From the NCBI GenBank assembly GCA_018398805.1, contig JAGFBZ010002341.1:1225001-1289000 (forward strand): DNA of 64,000 nucleotides, in the 5' to 3' direction. The notes under the pieces were generated by a model, which ran no database searches, was not told the origin of the DNA, and was given only the letters and a program-made list of their open reading frames with translations. Made by a program: the position numbers and the translations under genes. Origin of the DNA: Hirundichthys speculiger. Lineage: Eukaryota > Chordata > Actinopteri > Beloniformes > Exocoetidae. Shown here in pieces: positions 11,148-21,896 of this stretch (the stretch's first letter is position 1; each line of letters starts with the position of its first letter).

Positions 11148-11638
11148 CAGTGGTACCTCAACTTACGAAATTAATTTGTTCTGAAAGTTGTTTCGTAAAC
11201 GGAAAATTTCGTAATTAGAAACGCATTTTACTCTATAAATGGCCTGATCCGTTCCAAGGTGCCCAAAAGTCAGACATAGTTTTTTATAAATTATAAAAAA
11301 AAGCCTCCTTGTGGGGCAATGGGAAATCGAAGAGGATGCTGGGTTACGCTCATACAGACAAGGGGCCCTCCTAGCCAATGGGATGCCAGGAAGATGCTGA
11401 GCGATAGTCAATGGCAGAGCAGCTCGGACTCACCGCTTTCAAACTGAGATACAGGAGCGGACAAGTATGTTAACGTTCGGTGGACTCTGGCAGCTGCAAG
11501 TAGCAGGACGTATTTTGAAATTTTTCGCCTTCATAACCTGGAATTTCTTTCGTATATGGATACAATATTTTTCCGAAGAGGCCTTTCGTTAGCTGGAAAT
11601 TTCGTTAATAGATACGTTCGTGAGTAGAGGTACCACTG
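11148..11638. mobile_element. Non-autonomous pogo/Tigger-like element
   Basis: The inverted ends are CAGTGGTACCTCAACTTACG and CGTGAGTAGAGGTACCACTG, flanked by TA on both sides (11146-11147, 11639-11640). At 491 bp it has no transposase frame. TA duplication and CAGTGGTACCTC ends are typical of Tigger-derived short elements. Confidence 0.8.
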
Positions 11639-11659
11639 TATATAAATTAGTATACGGAG

Positions 11660-12180
11660 GAGTTCGAGGTTGACTTAATGACTGCAAGGTACCCAGATCC
11701 CGTGGCTGTAAAATGAGCCCAAACCATCACTTCTCCACCACTGTGCTTGACAGTTCGTAGGAGGTGTCCGTCGATATGCTGCGTTGGGTTTTTTTTCAAA
11801 CGTGGTGCTGTGCATAATATCAAAACGTCTCCACTTTCTTCTCATCTGTCTACAGGGCATTGTTCCAGATGTCTTTTGGTTTTACAAATATAAAGCGGTT
11901 GTTTCTCACTCTCAAGGAGCAGAGGCTTTCCCCTGGTAACCTTTTCAGACAAGCCATAGCTGTGCCTTCATTTTCTGATTTTACGGTCATGAACTTTTTC
12001 ATTTAACATGCGAGTGTAATGTGAGGCCTGCAGAGTCTGAAACGTGGATCTCTCCTGTTTCATTTTTTAATTTATTTAGTTTTTGCAGTATCTGTGAGCA
12101 TTGCACAGTTGACATGGGCGAACTTGCGGTAGCAACCACGCTTGGGGAAGAAAACAGTTTTGAAGTTTCCTCTGAATGAC
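11660..12180 (-). pseudogene. Tc1-like transposase relic
   Basis: On the minus strand one frame has WRRFDIMHSTTFEKKP and, after a frameshift, VKHSGGEVMVWAHFTATG, matching the Tc1 block TVKHGGGSVMVWGCF around the second catalytic region. The wider 500 bp (including 'ccaccactgtgcttgacag' read on +) is a widely dispersed fish Tc1 remnant. Frames are short and broken, and no inverted repeat ends were found. Confidence 0.65.
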
Positions 12181-13072
12181 CTGTAACCCCGTAACCCAGA
12201 TTAATTAGAAGCAACAGTTGCTACCTGAAATCACTGCTGATATCTTTCCTGTTAACAAAAAAAAAAAAACACCTGCTTTTATTGAGGAGGGAACACTTGC
12301 TGTTAATCAAATGCACTTAAATAGCTTATTATCGGTTTTTTCACCCCCTCCATCTGCATTTTTTTGGCATAAATTTTGCTTCGCAAGAAATGAGAAAGGG
12401 GATTTTTCTTTCATTATCTCTTTCACGTGACTGTTACTGTGACTCATATTTCTTTTGGTATGTTTGGAATTTGACATCCAAGCCATTCATGCATATTCCC
12501 ACAATTTTGCTCACGCAGTTATTTCCAAGAGAAGGAAAAAGCCGTGAGAGGACAACACGGTCTCTGCCGGCCCCTCCCTGAGCTGGCCTCGGAGAAAGGA
12601 GGCTTCCACGGAGCAGCTCAGTGTGAGATCTTTTGCTATTCATCCCAGGGATAAGAGCAAAATCACTTAAGTCATGTCTGACAGCAGGTTATCGATCAAA
12701 AGGCAATTTTATTCCTGCATCAGGAGAAACCAACACCCGCCTCTCCATCCATTGTGTGACCAAATCCTATCACCTCTGAAAATCTGCAGTCGGCAGACGT
12801 CTGGCGGCCGCATCTCCACTGCGACCACCATGTTTGTGGTTTGTGTGGACAACTGTGGGACTGATAGACTCCTCATTCATCCATAGATTTCATTGATTCA
12901 TAAATCCCTGAAGTATGATGGCCGTTGTGACACTTCGCTGCTGTTCTGCATCAGCAGTTACGTAAAGACCTCACATTCGTAAGCTTGGTGCCACGCTGGG
13001 CATTTCCCTGATGTCTCACTCTCACCTGGAGCTTTCATGCACAAAATTATTCGCACTAGATAGTTTTTACCC
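12181..13072. other. No gene seen
   Basis: AT-rich sequence with a short poly-A run at 12258. No domain or repeat end recognised. Confidence 0.5.
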
Positions 13073-13539
13073 CAGTGGTTCTCAAATTTTTAATACTGCG
13101 TATCACCTAAGAATCTATTTAGCTCTCTGAGTACCACCATAATGACCAGTTTTAAAATATAGCCATATATGCCTTCTCAATTCGCTTTAAACACACAGGA
13201 AAAATGTTTATTCCTTATTTTGGTTTTGGACATTTACAACTCTGTCCAACAATTCTCACATACTCATACAGAGCAAAATAAACACACTCAAAAGTTGTTA
13301 CATCTACACTGCAACTGAATATGCAACAAGTACTTTTTAAAGACAATTTTAATTATCTCAAGCTACACATTTCGTGTTTTGAAATGTTGTATTCATAGTG
13401 CATTGTATGTTTCTGATTTTTTTTTTCTTTTTAAGTGAAATTGTGGAAAAAATGTGGAAAGTCATGACGTTCCCCACGTACCACCACAGAGCGCTCGCGT
13501 ACCTCTGGTGATACACGTACCACAGTTTGCGCACCACTG
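13073..13539. mobile_element. Non-autonomous hAT, CAGTGGTTCTCAAA family, copy 1
   Basis: It starts CAGTGGTTCTCAAATTTTTA and ends GTTTGCGCACCACTG. The flanks TTTTACCC and TTTTACAT match at 6 of 8 positions, consistent with a decayed 8-bp duplication. A second copy in reverse orientation lies at 38110-38400, sharing 'tgagtaccaccat' and 'gccatatatg' sequence. Confidence 0.75.
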
Positions 13540-13649
13540 TTTTACATTATTCAAACCCTGAATACTTCAAAACTAACTGAATAAATCTCATTTTGCGCTG
13601 GATTTTTCTTACCGCCGGTTGTCGGAACGCCCAGGCACGGACGTCCTGG

Positions 13650-13830
13650 AGACAAAGTAAGAAAGGCTGGATAGGACGGTGTTGCCATGTAGAGAGGAGG
13701 AATGCTGGAGATGGAAGAAAAAGAAAGCTTTGTGGACGTATGGAGAGAGGATGTGCCGTTGGTTGGTGTGACGGAGGAAGACAATCAGATGGAAACAAGA
13801 ACTAAAGGGAAGAGCTAAAAGAAGAAGAAC
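13650..13830 (+). repeat. 3' end of a non-LTR retrotransposon
   Basis: The frame VDVWREDVPLVGVTEED (around 13728-13780) is the C-terminal tail of a fish LINE reverse-transcriptase polyprotein (consensus MDVVREDMQVVGVTEEDA). It is followed by the usual GAAGAAGAA-type end at 13820-13830. The same family ends at 42655-42788. Only the last ~180 bp are present. Confidence 0.6.
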
Positions 13831-15147
13831 CTTCGCTGGCAAGATAAGTCACGTAGCCTCAGTGGCTCCCCAACATCCTTCTAAGGCCTTATTTTCTTTA
13901 ATGATAGCAGATATATACATATATGCATTTCATCTTGTTCAGGGTCATCCCAGCTGTCACTGGGAGAGGGAGCAGCTACATCATGGACAGGCTGCCAGAA
14001 AACTGTCTTAAGTAAGAAATGATTTATGTGACCATCCCTCCGACCACAGAGGCAGCCTGGCTCATGTGCCGTCTACATACTGTTTTTATAGCGTGAATTT
14101 GTGTATGAAGCTACACGTCACCCAGAACAGATGTTGTGCTGTCAAGCTGTCAGAGGATGGATGACACTAGAGGAAGCGAAGATGATACATCCTGGTCCTT
14201 TTCACACGTTCATTGTGCTCTCTGATTCTTATGGCTTATATATATTTTTTTTAATATATATTTGTGAGCAGCCTGATCCTGCTGAATTCCTTCATCTGCT
14301 CTCTCGTCGCTGGTGTTTTTGATTTCTCTTCCGCGTTTCTATATTCTTTCATAACCCTTGTGAGGTCGTGTTTACAGCTCCAGAGATTTGTGACCTGCAG
14401 GTTTCACTGAGGGCAAGAGTCTTCATTAGTGAGCTTGGTTGTAGCTCTGTTTGGATTTCTTTTGGGTTTTGGATTGTCTAGAGCTTCATTAGTGTTTTTG
14501 AAGTATTTCTTCCCTTATTTACCATTAATTTTTCTTTGCCGAAGTTACACGCTCAGCCCAGTTCTGCTAATTTCACCAACCACAGACACCTGTTCCCCTT
14601 CAAGCTCGGTTTCCACCTACTAGCTTGTTTTTTTTTCTTCCTCTGGATGTCCTGACCCGCTCTGCATCGAGGTTCAAACGCGCCGCACACGTGTTTCGGC
14701 AGGACGAGGTGGCAGTTACATGTCGTTTTCCTGGTCGGTAAAGGATTATACTGCAGTGCGCCGTGATCCACGGGGGGAGAGCAGCTTGTGAGAGAAAATT
14801 CATCTGGAAGCGTCGGACACAACTGTGATAATATCTGCTGGATGCAGTGAACATGGAGGTGACTGCGTGGCAGAGGGAATACCTGAGATGTGACGATGGG
14901 CCGTTGAATGTTTAAATGACACATTATTCTGCCCTTTTCCACAGATTGACAGGTTCATCAGACCTCTGTGACAGTAAAACCAGCTCCTCTTTCAAACATG
15001 CAGGCTCGTCGCCATGGCTGTGCCTCTGTCTGGGGGGATGTGGGGGGGGCTGGGTGGTTCCCAGTGGGCCTGTGAGGGTATCCAGTGCCCAACTGGCCCA
15101 ACACACCAGCACCAACTGTGATCCAGCCTGTAACACTGCTTAAAGGA
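13831..15147. other. No gene seen; one possible LINE-derived patch
   Basis: 13938-14001 (CATCCCAGCTGTCACTGGGA...GGACAGGCTGCCAG) resembles a common fish repeat phrase. The rest, including frames at 14553-14942, shows no known domain. An AT-rich tract lies at 14240-14265. Confidence 0.4.
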
Positions 15148-15155
15148 ATAAGGAC

Positions 15156-15600
15156 TAGAGCTGAGCGATTTTATCGATTCTGCGATATATATCGATATTT
15201 TATCAAGCATTGAGTATTGATTTTTCAGTCACGGGTATCGATATTCTAAGCTTCTTTCAAAACCTCCGTGTCCCACCTTTAAAAGCTTCCAAGCAATAAT
15301 TTGCACTGTTTAAATAAAGGAAACTATTTTTCTCAACAAATCTTTTATTCATTTTGTCCAGCATTTGCAAGCTGCCTGTCAGCCATATAATGTGTAATTG
15401 ATGCTTTCAGTTCAATTAATTCAAACAAAGTCATTGGAACACTCACAAGATGTCACCAAAATCACTTTGTCCCTTTAAAATCTTTCAGAAAATGATGTAA
15501 ATGTATTGTAAGATGAATATCGATATATATCGTATCGTGAGCCAAGTATCGTGTATTGTATCGTATCGTATTGCAAGATTAGTGTATCACTACAGCCCTA
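15156..15600. mobile_element. Non-autonomous hAT, TAGRGCTG/CGATA family, copy A
   Basis: The ends TAGAGCTGAGCGATT and CTACAGCCCTA are flanked by a perfect 8-bp duplication ATAAGGAC (15148-15155, 15601-15608). The subterminal regions are rich in TATCGATA and CGATA repeats. At 445 bp it has no frame and is reversed relative to the copy at 40036. Confidence 0.92.
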
Positions 15601-15689
15601 ATAAGGACATGAGGAAACCCATCTCCTGATGCAGAACAACTAGTCCCTGTGTTTGTGATGAACAGATTTACCTATTCTGCAGTTCCTTG

Positions 15690-16215
15690 TTAGCAGGTTG
15701 CCCTAAAATTACTCTGAACTGCCTCCAGCTGATCCAAAACGCTGCAGTCCTGAGGAGGATTACAAGAGATCATATTACCCCGGTCTTTGCTTTCCTTTTT
15801 TTAGGGAGCCAGACATCCTCTTTACCTTTAAGGTTTGGCTGAAAACTTTCCTTTTTGATGAAGCTTACGGTTAAAGGTTAGCTTCATTGATTCTAGTACA
15901 TCTTTGTCATCATTATTGTCATCTCAGGCTCACAAAGCGGTCAAGGCCTTCCTGGTTCTACTGGAGGACTTTTGGGTTTTTCTTCTCCACTGTCACCTCA
16001 AACTTCACCAAAGTGCAGATTTGTTGCACCCCAATGGGTTCTTCAGCGAGGCTATTGTTTATTTATTTTTTAATTTGCATCACATACATTTTGAATGAAT
16101 GTATGAACTGGATCATACATGGATTACAGTGAACTGTATTTAACTGGATAATGTTTAACTTTAACTCAGAAGGCTTTCTGTGTAAAATGCCTTGAGACGA
16201 GATGACTTCCACGTT
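15690..16215 (+). pseudogene. L2-clade LINE reverse transcriptase C-terminus and 3' tail
   Basis: Fragments CLQLIQNAA (a conserved L2 motif before the 'TRT...HITPVL' block) and ITRDHITPVF-like sequence lie near 15720-15790. A 'VWLKTFLFDEAY' fragment follows near 15830-15870, then 'tgtaaaatgccttgagacga' (16181-16200), the usual L2 3' untranslated phrase. Frames are broken by stops and internal deletions. Only the end of the single L2 polyprotein remains. Confidence 0.6.
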
Positions 16216-16259
16216 AAACGAGCTGGATCGCATGAACACTACACACAGCAGACTCATCA

Positions 16260-16620
16260 CTGCCTTTCTTGAAGGGGGTAAGTGGGCATAAAATGCCTTC
16301 CTTCTGTGGGGGAAAGATTTTGGCCCCGATCGTACACCTCCCGCTAGCCACTACCCGCGAGCCGCTACCCGCAATGCCGACTCCCTTACTCACATTGTAG
16401 GCGTGCCAACAGGTGTGTCTTTGGCGCTTTCCGCAAATTCGGTATCTTGCGATCGCAGGTTTAGGATAACCCGCAACCCGCGATCGCAAGATACAGAGTT
16501 TGCGGAAAGCGCAACCCGCATGTCGGCGCGTAAAAGAGCGCGTCCAAATGGCATTGAATGTGCGTCCACCTGGTCACATGTGGACGTGCACAAACGGCTC
16601 TACCTCTCGATTACGCATCA
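16260..16620. repeat. CpG-rich fold-back block of unknown family
   Basis: The block contains CCCGCTAGCC, CGCGAGCCGCTACCCGC, a 33-bp stem-loop (16424-16512, listed separately), and an inverted pair GTGCGTCCAC / GTGGACGTGCAC near 16560-16592. The CpG density is far above the surrounding intron. Strings are shared with 3626-3781. It may be a fold-back or Harbinger-like MITE, but no duplication was found. Confidence 0.5.
16424..16512. repeat. 33-bp-arm stem-loop
   Basis: Arm 16424-16456 (starts GCGCTTTCCGCAAA, ends GCGATCGC) is the inverse of arm 16480-16512, with 31 of 33 bases matching and a 23-base loop. Because of the symmetry, both strands encode the same short peptide ALSANSVSCDR, which explains overlapping open frames on both strands. 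I do not treat either frame as a gene. Confidence 0.85.
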
Positions 16621-17196
16621 CCGTATTACTTGCAAGACGTTTTTATTCCTTTTAGGTCAGAGGATGTCTGGTCAGCAGTTGTGGTGGATGTGGGAATAGT
16701 CACGGCCAGACACGTCAGTCTGTACAGCTGTGGCATGATCTCATCCAAGATGTCTGCTGTGGAGGAAACCAATGAGATCTTTGGGACATTTACCCTCAAA
16801 ATCCATCATGGCCTACATCACAGTCACTTCTGTTATTTCCGATATGTGTGAAACTGTTGGTGGTCGAGGAGGGACAGGAACATTAATTGTTGGTGATCTT
16901 TAAATGCGCATCCAGTGATTCGTTGTGTAGTATTTTAAAAAGCACACCAGCTGCGCCAAGACGCACAGCTGTCTCAGACTCCCAGCACCCCCTGCTGAGA
17001 ATATGTTCCTGCAGCCGTGTTTACCAGGAGCGCACCGACTATCTGGAACTTACAGGTTGCAGATAGGAATAAAAATATTTTTATGTATATATCAGTGCGT
17101 GATGCTGGGGCGGGGCATGTGTGACCCCGGGGGAACATGCTTTTTTTTTTGCCATACTGAAATAAAGTGTAATTGCACATATACTACACTAGGGGG
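16621..17196. other. No gene seen
   Basis: Short frames only. No recognisable repeat ends. Confidence 0.45.
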
Positions 17197-17559
17197 CAGT
17201 GGCGCTCTCATTTTCACGGTATGTTAGCTATATTGTGTCGAGTTTTTTTGCACAGATGTGCGCGCACACCGCACAGAGCAAGAGATATGGAGTGAACAAA
17301 CGCTCAAGAGACATCCACGGAAAAATATTTAACAGGCATGAGAAGAAAGGCGGAGAGAGACAGAGATAAAGAGACAGCAGAAAGTTAAGATGAGGAAATA
17401 TGACAATGCTGATGTAGCGCTTGGCTTCAGTGTGACTATGGTGGGATTGATGCACTTTAAATCAAATACTATTTATAGTCGCTGTGGTGGTGGTGGTGGT
17501 GGTGGGGGGGGGGTGTCTTCTTCCTGGGGGGTGCAGCAGAAAATAATTGAGAAGCACTG
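17197..17559. mobile_element. Probable non-autonomous hAT with internal GGT/G-run
   Basis: The left end CAGTGGCGCTCTCATTTTC resembles the inverse of the right end GAAAATAATTGAGAAGCACTG. The right end is that of a known hAT type (CAGTGCTTCTCAATTATTTTC). Flanking duplication is not convincing (CTAGGGGG versus GTAGAGGG, shifted by two bases). A (TGG)n then poly-G tract sits at 17485-17513. Confidence 0.5.
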
Positions 17560-19326
17560 GAGTAGAGGGAGAGTTTTGACTGATTCAAGAGTTTATTTAA
17601 CTGTTTATTCAGGGTTGTTCGATGGTAACGGTTCATCGCTACACCTTGAGTCAGCAGATTGTTGGGCTGTTTAGTATCCAGGACTCCTGAAGTCTTTTTG
17701 CTGACATTCTGGGCCGACAGATTAGAAAAAAATAAATAAAAAGTATTATAAAGAACTGCTGCAGAAGAAAGAGAAAAAGATGAAGAAAGAAATATTGCCC
17801 TAAATATCTCTTTTGTCCTTAGGCTGAGCTGAATCCTTTGTCACAGAATAACATATAGATTAGCCTGCTACAGTCTAATGGATCCAAACATTTACGCACC
17901 GAAACGTTCCACAAAAATATTCATGGAAATGGCTGAACAAATCCATGAAAAGAAAATTATCATAATTGTCACCCTGAAAGCTGCTGTCAGGACAAAAACC
18001 TCTGCTTGCTTTCATGCATCTCTTGACCCTTTCCAGCGTTAATCATTCAGCCATACAGTGACTGCTTGCAGCCACAATGCATTTTCTAATATAATTGTTT
18101 CCAGCCAAATGCATACCCCTCCCTTCCACAGCCACCCATTTGTTCTCCTGTTGATATTAGATCAAGTCCAGCTCGATGTGGTACGCTATTTGATGGGGAT
18201 ACAAAATTGTCTGCCTCATCCATTCCCAGGCTTGCCCAGTTCCTAGCAACCAACAAGATTAGACTGTCTGTTTCCCCGTTGTTTGGAAAGACCCGGAGTA
18301 CAGGCAGATACCGTAATCACATTATACAGATATAATGCATGCATGCAAGTACGCTGGATGAACACGTGTGTCTGTGCACACATGCAGCTCTCAAACACGC
18401 ACACGCATGCTCCCTTGAGCACGCCAGTGAGTCAATGATTCAAAAGATCATGTGGATATAAGTATAAACTAACAGGCAGATTACTTGTTGCATGTTGTTT
18501 TGTACCTTTATTTCAGAGGCTCCAACAGTTTACTTGGGGTGGGAAAAAAAAAAAAAAAAAAAACCAGGACCATTCAGTGATTTGTTTGCTCAACAACCCT
18601 ATCAGCCCTCACAGACGGACATATCAGGACGTTGCGCGGTAGAGCCAGCATGGAAACGCCACAAGGAGCTCCAAGGTCCATGTTGTGTGGCAGCAGGGAC
18701 GCAGGAGGCAGACTGCATAACACCACGGAGATAAGACAAGGGGGCGCGGAGGAAAATATGATGATAGATAGACGGGATTAATGCCAAACAGGCTGATCCG
18801 CTGCAAGGTAAAGTCACTGTGTGGCAGAGAAAAGACAGCTGCACGTACACGTCCAAATCAAGGCTGCCAAAGCGCACACAGAGAGAGGGCCAGCTCCTTT
18901 CAAAATAGACACTGTGATTTTGTGAGATGTTATTTCTGTCACCGTGTTCTCTGGAGCCAGGTATTACCATGCAGCGATGATTCAGCCAACAGGCATCTCA
19001 TGTAAACATACGCTTTTGAAAACACATATAAGCAGCTCCCTTGATCTCAGGAAACCTGGAGGAGAGATGTGTTTTATCCTTTTAGAAGCAGCTTAAGGAC
19101 AAAGTGTATGAAGCTACAAGAACGAGAAAGTCACCGATATGAGATCCGTCGTTAACCGTGACACTGATAAGCCCTGTGCTTTTTCTCGACGTCGCTCTTT
19201 GTGGCACACTGTGGAGGCAGGTGCTTCAAAGTTGAAGCCCAGCACTGATCAGACGAGGAGATTAAGCCCAGCGTTGGTCAGGCAGCGCTCCATCACAGGA
19301 CTGTCATCTCACTCTGTGGCATTTTC
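17560..19326. other. No gene seen
   Basis: Poly-A run of about 20 bases at 18544-18563. The overlapping frames at 18492-18970 have no known domain. No transposon ends recognised. Confidence 0.45.
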
Positions 19327-19334
19327 ATATAAGT

Positions 19335-20240
19335 CAGTGGTCTACAACCTTTTTGTAACTGCGGACCGGTCAATACTTTGCCCCCTTCACGAAAATCTGG
19401 TGATTTTTCAAAATAAAAGATTTTTCAAAATAAAAGCTTTCAGACTCATATAATAAAGTGATCCCTCACCAATTCGCGCTTTAAGTTCCACAGTTTTAGT
19501 TATTTGCGGATTTTTTTCAGAAATATATAATATAAAAAAAAAATCAAGAAAAAATTGCGGAAACATCACAGGATGTTGTGCGCGTTCTCTCGCAGCAAAG
19601 AAATGTTGTGAGTCAGCCTGGCCCCTTTAAGAAGGTGGCCTTATGGGTAATAGTGTGGCCTTATGGGTAATGGTGTGTGTGTGTCGTGGGACAGCAGAAA
19701 CAAAACGGGGTTAGATGAAAAGTGGAGTGAGCATCAACAGCAGCCCAGCGTGTATAGATTTACATTCTCTGTTAACCGACAGGAGCCCAACAATACAACC
19801 TGTGTGATGTTACAAGTTCCTGCAGTGCCAGAATAAAGTGCTCGTTCCATGCAGAGAAAACCGGACTTTTTGTTTTGTTGTTGTTAGCGTGTTAGCCTCT
19901 AATGACGAGCCAAAAATAGCACAATACCAGCGGTTTCTTTACTACGGTTCAGAGACCAGAGGCTGTGAAGGTAACAGAAAGACCATAGTTGAGCCTTTGT
20001 CTTGTTTCGCTGCAGTGCCTCGCTACTTTTTTGCGGTTTTTAAACATATTTTAAACAGATTATTTAGGCTCGGGGAGCTCCGGCTCCGGCTCCAGGTCGC
20101 GGAGTTTTGATTCTCGCTGTGGGGGGGGAGTGCCCATTTACCGCTAAAAATAAGGGATCACTGTAAATAAAACTTAAATAGCTAATTTTTTCTTGTGCGG
20201 CCCGGTACCGGTCCACGGCCCTGGGGTTTGGGGACCACTG
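19335..20240. mobile_element. Non-autonomous hAT (CAGTGGTC family) split by a Tigger-like insertion
   Basis: The ends CAGTGGTCTACAACCTTTTT and GGGTTTGGGGACCACTG match the common fish hAT pattern, with GCGGACCGGTC and GGCCCGGTACCGGTCC inside. The flanks ATATAAGT (19327-19334) and ATCTAAGT (20241-20248) match at 7 of 8. Positions 19456-20163 are a later insertion, leaving a host element of only about 200 bp. Confidence 0.85.
19456..20163. mobile_element. Tigger-like element, CAGTGATCCCT family, copy 1
   Basis: It begins AAGTGATCCCTCACCAATTC (first C mutated to A) and ends AGGGATCACTG, flanked by TA on both sides (19454-19455, 20164-20165). At 708 bp it is the longest of three copies. It contains the body seen at 35276 and, with a central deletion, at 45446. 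No transposase frame. Confidence 0.85.
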
Positions 20241-20248
20241 ATCTAAGT

Positions 20249-21888
20249 CACATCCTCCTACTGGAACACAGACTGGATTTGCTTTATCATCTGCAAACCC
20301 CCACCATAACGCGCAACAGTCATTTGTGTGGTTCGATGAGCAGTGCGTTATCTGTTTTTGCAGGCGATTAAGTGTAAAAGCCTCTTCACATTTAAAATAA
20401 AAGGGTTCCAGTGAATTTTGTCGCTTGATTACAGAGGTGTGGTTGCGGTAACTGATTAGTCAACTACTGCAGCTGGCATGTCTGAGGGATCATTTACCTT
20501 CCCCCGTCGTTTCAGGTAAGGAATTGCTCATTAGCTCTGTCTCTAACAGGACCACCGAGCCCTTAATCAGTCTGTTTAGTGAAGCATTTACTTATTCAAA
20601 TGTTGGTCACTTTTCCATGTAAAATTGGGTGGGCTATATCCACATGCCGCAAATTGCTTTAGACTTAAAATGTTAGACCTGGAAATATGAGCTTGTTTAT
20701 CTTGTTTTACATGTAACTTACACATTCATTGCAGATGCTTAAATTTATCATGAATAAATCTTTCATGCCTTAATTAGCCAGAAAATCCTAAATGTAGTAA
20801 TTTACTGACTAACAAGCATTCAAATACCCAGAGTCCCAGCTTTTAGCTTTCTCTTTTTTCAAGTAACCATGGAAACAAACTATATGAAGAAATGTCACTT
20901 TAATGAAGGAGTTTATTTTCCTGTTCCTGGCTCCTCATTTTTTTTTAGCGACTTAGAATTAAGAATCATTTGCTAATTTTCAGTGCCTTTCATTTGTTAC
21001 TGCGCTGTAGCAAGTCTGATTTTAAGTAATTTGGCATAAAATTCATATTCCTTTTTTTTTTTTTTTATTACTTTTTCACGCCCTGTAACATTTACCAGTT
21101 CTAATCTGGAAACAAGATTTTCTGGACAGATAATTTCACTCCCGCTGAGTCATTTTTACCCAGAATTTTGTGCCTTTTTCTGTGCAGTCTGCGTGAGCCG
21201 TACGTCAGGTGATATATGAATAACTAAAGTCCGTATCATATTATATATATTATAAGACACAGTCACAGTGGATGGAAGCGGCTCAGAATATCAGTCGTCG
21301 ACATGTTTAAGCTAATTAATTTGTTTAAAATTCAGCTCAAGAGCAAAACTCTATGTGTCCGTATTTGGTAGCAACTATCTCAAAATCTGCCATCATGCCA
21401 TAAAGAAAAACAAACTCTATGAAGAATATTTGTACTCTACTTTTTTAAACAGAACAGTGGTGGACAGCAGCAGTTAAAGATATTTTATATAAACTGGCCG
21501 AAAGCAGAAGCTACAGGTGCAGCTCAAGCATTTGTGGAGAGTTTTCTGCCTTTCATTTGGCTGACAAGCATCGTTGTGGGTAATTATCATAGGTATTAAA
21601 CCACTTCTTTTTCACTGCAGCAGTTTAGACTGAAAACTTTGTTGATGGTGACACATATGTTAACAGGTCCATCAATTTTCTGTTGCAAAGTCTTATAGAA
21701 AGCACCTGGGTGGGTCTTTTAAATCCCACTTTAGTATCTGAACTCTCAATCTCTGTTATGATGGAATATTAAGTCACGTAAAAACAGAGCGCCTGGGAGA
21801 GGGAGGATTATTCTGAGTTACATTGAATTTCCAGTGTAAAATTGTGTAAACAACTGATTTGCAAGTTCAAAGTCAGAAATTCTTTAAG
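20249..21888. other. No gene seen; AT-rich intronic DNA
   Basis: Poly-T runs at 20937-20946 and 21052-21066. No frames above 60 codons and no repeat ends. This is the longest transposon-free stretch in the first third of the window. Confidence 0.55.
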
Positions 21889-21896
21889 ATTACATG

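Noticed and set aside
16390..16699. Overlapping open frames on both strands with the same peptide
   Set aside because: Explained fully by the 33-bp-arm palindrome; no domain or codon evidence for a gene.
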